A stretch of DNA of 64,000 nt, from the NCBI GenBank assembly GCA_905182135.1, contig CAJJAG010000007.1, positions 1 to 64,000 of the forward strand. The letters are read 5' to 3'. This DNA is from an uncultured Acidimicrobiaceae bacterium (lineage in GTDB: Bacteria; Actinomycetota; Acidimicrobiia; Acidimicrobiales; UBA10347). Below are positions 61,349 through 64,000 of this stretch, piece by piece (positions within the stretch are counted from its first letter, which is position 1; the number at the start of each line of letters is the position of its first letter). The notes beneath the pieces are model-generated. The model searched no databases, was not told the origin of the DNA, and saw only the letters and a list, made by a program, of their open reading frames with translations. The translations under genes and the position numbers were made by a program.

Positions 61349-62515
61349 CTAGATTGCACCGCTGGCCCGCAGCGAGGTGATTCGGTCTTCACTCAAGCCG
61401 GCTTCAGCAAGTACTTCGTTGGTGTGCTCGCCCGCGCCAGGTGCGTGTCGATTGATGCCGTGAGGTGTGCGGTTCATCGACACGGCATGGCGCACAATCT
61501 TGATCTCGCCCAGCCGCGGATGATCAAGCGGCGCTGCCATGGCGAGGTGCTGTACTTGGGGATCAGCAAACGTCTCGTCGATGCTGTTGATAGGTCCACA
61601 TGGGATGCTGACTTCGTTTAGTACTTGGATCCAGTGGGCGGTCGACTGCTTAGTGGTGTGTTCAGCGATTGTTGCGTTGAGGGCCACACGGTTGGTTGAG
61701 CGCAGAGGTCCCGTTGCATAGTCAGGGTCATCGGCTAACCCATCGGAGCCAATGGCCTTACACAAGGCCTTGAAGCGCCCAGTATTGGGCGCCGCCAGAT
61801 TCATATGGCCGTCGGAGGTGGGGAAGGTGCCCATGGGGATGAGGGTGGGGTGATCATTGCCGGCTTGGAGTGGCACATCGTTGTTCATCGTCCACCGAGC
61901 CGCCTGGAAGTCGAGCATCGCGATCTGGGCTTCGAGCAGGGAGGTCGTGACCCATTGGCCTTTGCCGGACTGCTCTCGTTCGAGCAATGCGGTTAGACAG
62001 CCCATAGCCAGATACATGCCAGCGGTGAGGTCAGAGATTGGAATGCCGACACGTACAGGGCCTTGTCCGGCGATGCCGGTGATCGACATGAGTCCGCCCA
62101 TGCCTTGGGCGATCTGGTCGACGCCGGGCCGGGTGCCATAGGGCCCGTCCTGGCCGAAGCCTGAGAGGGAGCCGTAGACTATTTTAGGATTGATGGTCCG
62201 GATTGATTCGTAATCGATGCCAAGCCGATGTTTCACGTCGGAGCGCATGTTCTCGATGATCACGTCAGCGTTGGCCGCAAGTTCCATGAACAGTTCATGA
62301 CCCGCTGGTGTCTTCAGGTTGATCGTGATCGCTCGCTTGTTGCGGTGCAAGTTCTGGAAGTCCGGATCGTCTTCGCTGTCGCCTGTTATCGAGTTGCCAC
62401 CAAGCGGCGACTCGATACGAATGACGTTGGCACCCCAGTCTGCAAATTGGCGCACCGCCGTTGGACCGGCGCGCGCCAGAGTGAGGTCGAGCACGGTGAG
62501 ATGCGACAGCGGCAT
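61349..62515 (-). CDS. class III CoA-transferase (CaiB/BaiF family)
   Basis: A 388-aa protein with the family opening LTVLDLTLARAGPTAVRQFADWGANVIRIE, NLKTPAG, IIENMRSDV and GSLSGFGQDGPY. The catalytic Asp162 is in PISDLTAGMY. Such enzymes move CoA between carboxylic acids (formate/oxalate, carnitine, bile acids, succinate/itaconate). Which acids cannot be told. It is 9 nt after the MFS transporter gene, and uptake plus CoA activation of a carboxylate is a sensible joint role. Confidence 0.9.
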   Translation of the reverse strand: MPLSHLTVLDLTLARAGPTAVRQFADWGANVIRIESPLGGNSITGDSEDDPDFQNLHRNKRAITINLKTPAGHELFMELAANADVIIENMRSDVKHRLGIDYESIRTINPKIVYGSLSGFGQDGPYGTRPGVDQIAQGMGGLMSITGIAGQGPVRVGIPISDLTAGMYLAMGCLTALLEREQSGKGQWVTTSLLEAQIAMLDFQAARWTMNNDVPLQAGNDHPTLIPMGTFPTSDGHMNLAAPNTGRFKALCKAIGSDGLADDPDYATGPLRSTNRVALNATIAEHTTKQSTAHWIQVLNEVSIPCGPINSIDETFADPQVQHLAMAAPLDHPRLGEIKIVRHAVSMNRTPHGINRHAPGAGEHTNEVLAEAGLSEDRITSLRASGAI

Positions 62516-62524
62516 CTCACGACG

Positions 62525-63982
62525 TTAGACCGGCCGGGCTGCTGGAGTCGGATTCACATAACCATCGCGGGTGCGCACGAGCCTGTATGCCGATACGACG
62601 GCAATAGCTGTGAAGATGGCTGTGGCGGCGAGTGCCCACACGAATCCATTCTGTAAAGCGGCGACTGCGGCATCGTTCAGTGCTGCATCCTCGTCGCTGA
62701 GCAGGTCGCGAATTGCCTCGACGTCACCGATTTGGTTGGAGACCACAAAGAACAACACCGCACCACCCACCGCTGCGCCATAGGCGAACCCGAGCGAGCG
62801 TAGGAACTGATGGGCAGAGCTAACCCGACCCATCTCTTGCGCCGAGGCGCGGCGCTGCAGCAGCGTCAGCCCACCGGTTGTGATTGTGCCGACGCCTGAA
62901 CCCATAACAAACAGCGCAGCTAGTAGAACCGCTACTGGCCATTCCAACGCCGCTACTGCCGTGGCAGCAACAGCGCCAGTGAACAAGATGACGGATCCCG
63001 TTTGCACCACGAAGGCTGCATGGAAGCGCTCTTGGGCTTTGCTCGCAACAAAGGCAGCTATGGACCAACCGATCACCAAGAACAGCACCGAGAACGCAGC
63101 TTGGCCCTCGGATGCACCGCGAGCACCACGTAAATACACCGGCAGGAATGCGGTGGCTCCTGTGCCACCAGCGACGGCCATGGTGGAGGTGATGTGCAGA
63201 TAGCGCCAACGAACCGAGGTCAGATGGTTGAGCCGCACGACTGGGTGAGGGTGGGTACGGGCATGGCGCACATAAACAGCACCGCTCGCGAGCGCGACGC
63301 TTAGCCAGAGCCATCCCCAGGCCGAGCCGGAGGATGCGGCCAGGAGTAGTCCGGTTGTCACCACCGCTACGACCCCCAAGCCTTGGCGGTCAAAACTACG
63401 TTCTGCGGCGGTCTCTGTTCGGGAGCCTGGCAGATGGTTCCACCCAATGGTGGTGGCGATGACACCGACCGGGACCGACACGGTGAACAATGACCGCCAG
63501 CCCAACACGCTGATCAGCCCGGCCGCTACTGCCGGGCCGCCAATACCCATAACCCCCCAAACCGCGGAGATAGCGGCATAGGCCCGCGGTCGCAACGACT
63601 CTTCGTACGCAAGCCCGATACTAGAGATTGCGCTGCCGAGTACGCCTCCGGCAGCGACGCCCTGCCCAATCCGCCCAGCAATGAGCAGCGCCATAGTGGG
63701 CGCTGCCGCACATGCGACCGACGCAGCGATGAACGCGATCATGGCGATGCGAAACACTCGCTGGACACCATGGCTGTCGACGATCGGCCCAATCCCCAAG
63801 ACGGCTATCGCTGCAGCGAGTAGCTCAACGGTGATGACCCACGGGAGTAAGGCCACATTGCCGAGGTCATCGCCGATCGACGGCAGTCCTGCTGACACCG
63901 ACAGATTGCTGTACGAGATCAGGGCTGTCGCCGCAAGTAGCGAGATGGTCAGACGCCGATGCTGAACCGAAAGGATACCCAA
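62525..63982 (-). CDS. MFS transporter, 14-TM type; start near window edge
   Basis: A major-facilitator protein of about 485 residues with some 14 spans, of the EmrB/QacA drug-exporter type. Motif A-like VDSHGVQRVFRI lies near 70 and motif C-like VWGVMGIGGPAVAAGLI near 143. The start given is a TTG at 63982, but the frame stays open to the edge of the window, so the true start may lie outside. It leads the operon with CoA-transferase, crotonase-fold protein and SDR. Import or export of an organic acid is as likely as drug efflux. Confidence 0.82.
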   Translation of the reverse strand: MGILSVQHRRLTISLLAATALISYSNLSVSAGLPSIGDDLGNVALLPWVITVELLAAAIAVLGIGPIVDSHGVQRVFRIAMIAFIAASVACAAAPTMALLIAGRIGQGVAAGGVLGSAISSIGLAYEESLRPRAYAAISAVWGVMGIGGPAVAAGLISVLGWRSLFTVSVPVGVIATTIGWNHLPGSRTETAAERSFDRQGLGVVAVVTTGLLLAASSGSAWGWLWLSVALASGAVYVRHARTHPHPVVRLNHLTSVRWRYLHITSTMAVAGGTGATAFLPVYLRGARGASEGQAAFSVLFLVIGWSIAAFVASKAQERFHAAFVVQTGSVILFTGAVAATAVAALEWPVAVLLAALFVMGSGVGTITTGGLTLLQRRASAQEMGRVSSAHQFLRSLGFAYGAAVGGAVLFFVVSNQIGDVEAIRDLLSDEDAALNDAAVAALQNGFVWALAATAIFTAIAVVSAYRLVRTRDGYVNPTPAARPV

Positions 63983-64000
63983 GAGGACCAGTATGCCCCT

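Overview
The window reads as a chromosomal segment of an actinobacterium. It has a WhiB-family regulator, a BldC/excisionase-type HTH gene directly after proC, a rex-hemA-hemC-hemD-hemL cluster, an RsbW/STAS/SpoIIE-type partner-switching sigma cluster and a 14-gene nuo operon. Moderate GC, frequent GTG/TTG starts and the cytochrome b6-type operon would fit the class Acidimicrobiia, but that placement is inference. I see no phage, insertion sequence, CRISPR array or rRNA.

Layout. 1-2.5 kb: tRNA-Arg(CCU), three small minus-strand genes, then rpmB-rpmG. 2.5-8.5 kb: a possible structured RNA, a class IV aminotransferase and a BMP-type nucleoside/sugar ABC importer. 8.7-11.5 kb: metY, divergent from kynU. 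11.5-15.2 kb: a cobalamin-dependent acyl-CoA mutase operon (icmA-icmB-meaB) facing a MarR gene across a 26-bp dyad. The active-site residues indicate isobutyryl-CoA mutase rather than methylmalonyl-CoA mutase. 15.2-24.3 kb: a His-rich lipoprotein with a SecD-like tail, a 2OG-Fe(II) oxygenase, a degenerate response regulator, an M23 peptidase, proC, a BldC-like gene, a SAM hydrolase, and a CAP-domain gene bracketed by a 24-bp direct repeat next to an adenylate-forming ligase. 24.3-29.3 kb: rex and haem-precursor genes. 29.3-30.45 kb: two decayed genes (an AsnC/Lrp regulator and a VOC-type enzyme). 30.45-34.5 kb: sigma factor, two HATPase proteins, STAS protein, PAS-SpoIIE phosphatase and WhiB.

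35.7-59.7 kb is the respiratory core. It encodes a tethered cytochrome c, a divergent quinol:cytochrome c oxidoreductase operon (unknown 4-TM protein, 2[4Fe-4S] ferredoxin, cytochrome b6-type subunit, subunit IV, Rieske protein, dihaem cytochrome c, unknown 3-TM protein), nuoA-N, and a MidA/NDUFAF7 methyltransferase. The cytochrome b subunit keeps the cysteine that binds haem c_n in b6f complexes, and the operon carries its own ferredoxin. Together these suggest a b6f-like complex that may take electrons from ferredoxin. A near-consensus Rex operator lies at its promoter and rex lies 12 kb upstream, which suggests NADH/NAD+ control. 59.7-64 kb is a minus-strand operon of MFS transporter, class III CoA-transferase, crotonase-fold protein and SDR.

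All calls come from reading the sequence. No database search or folding program was run.
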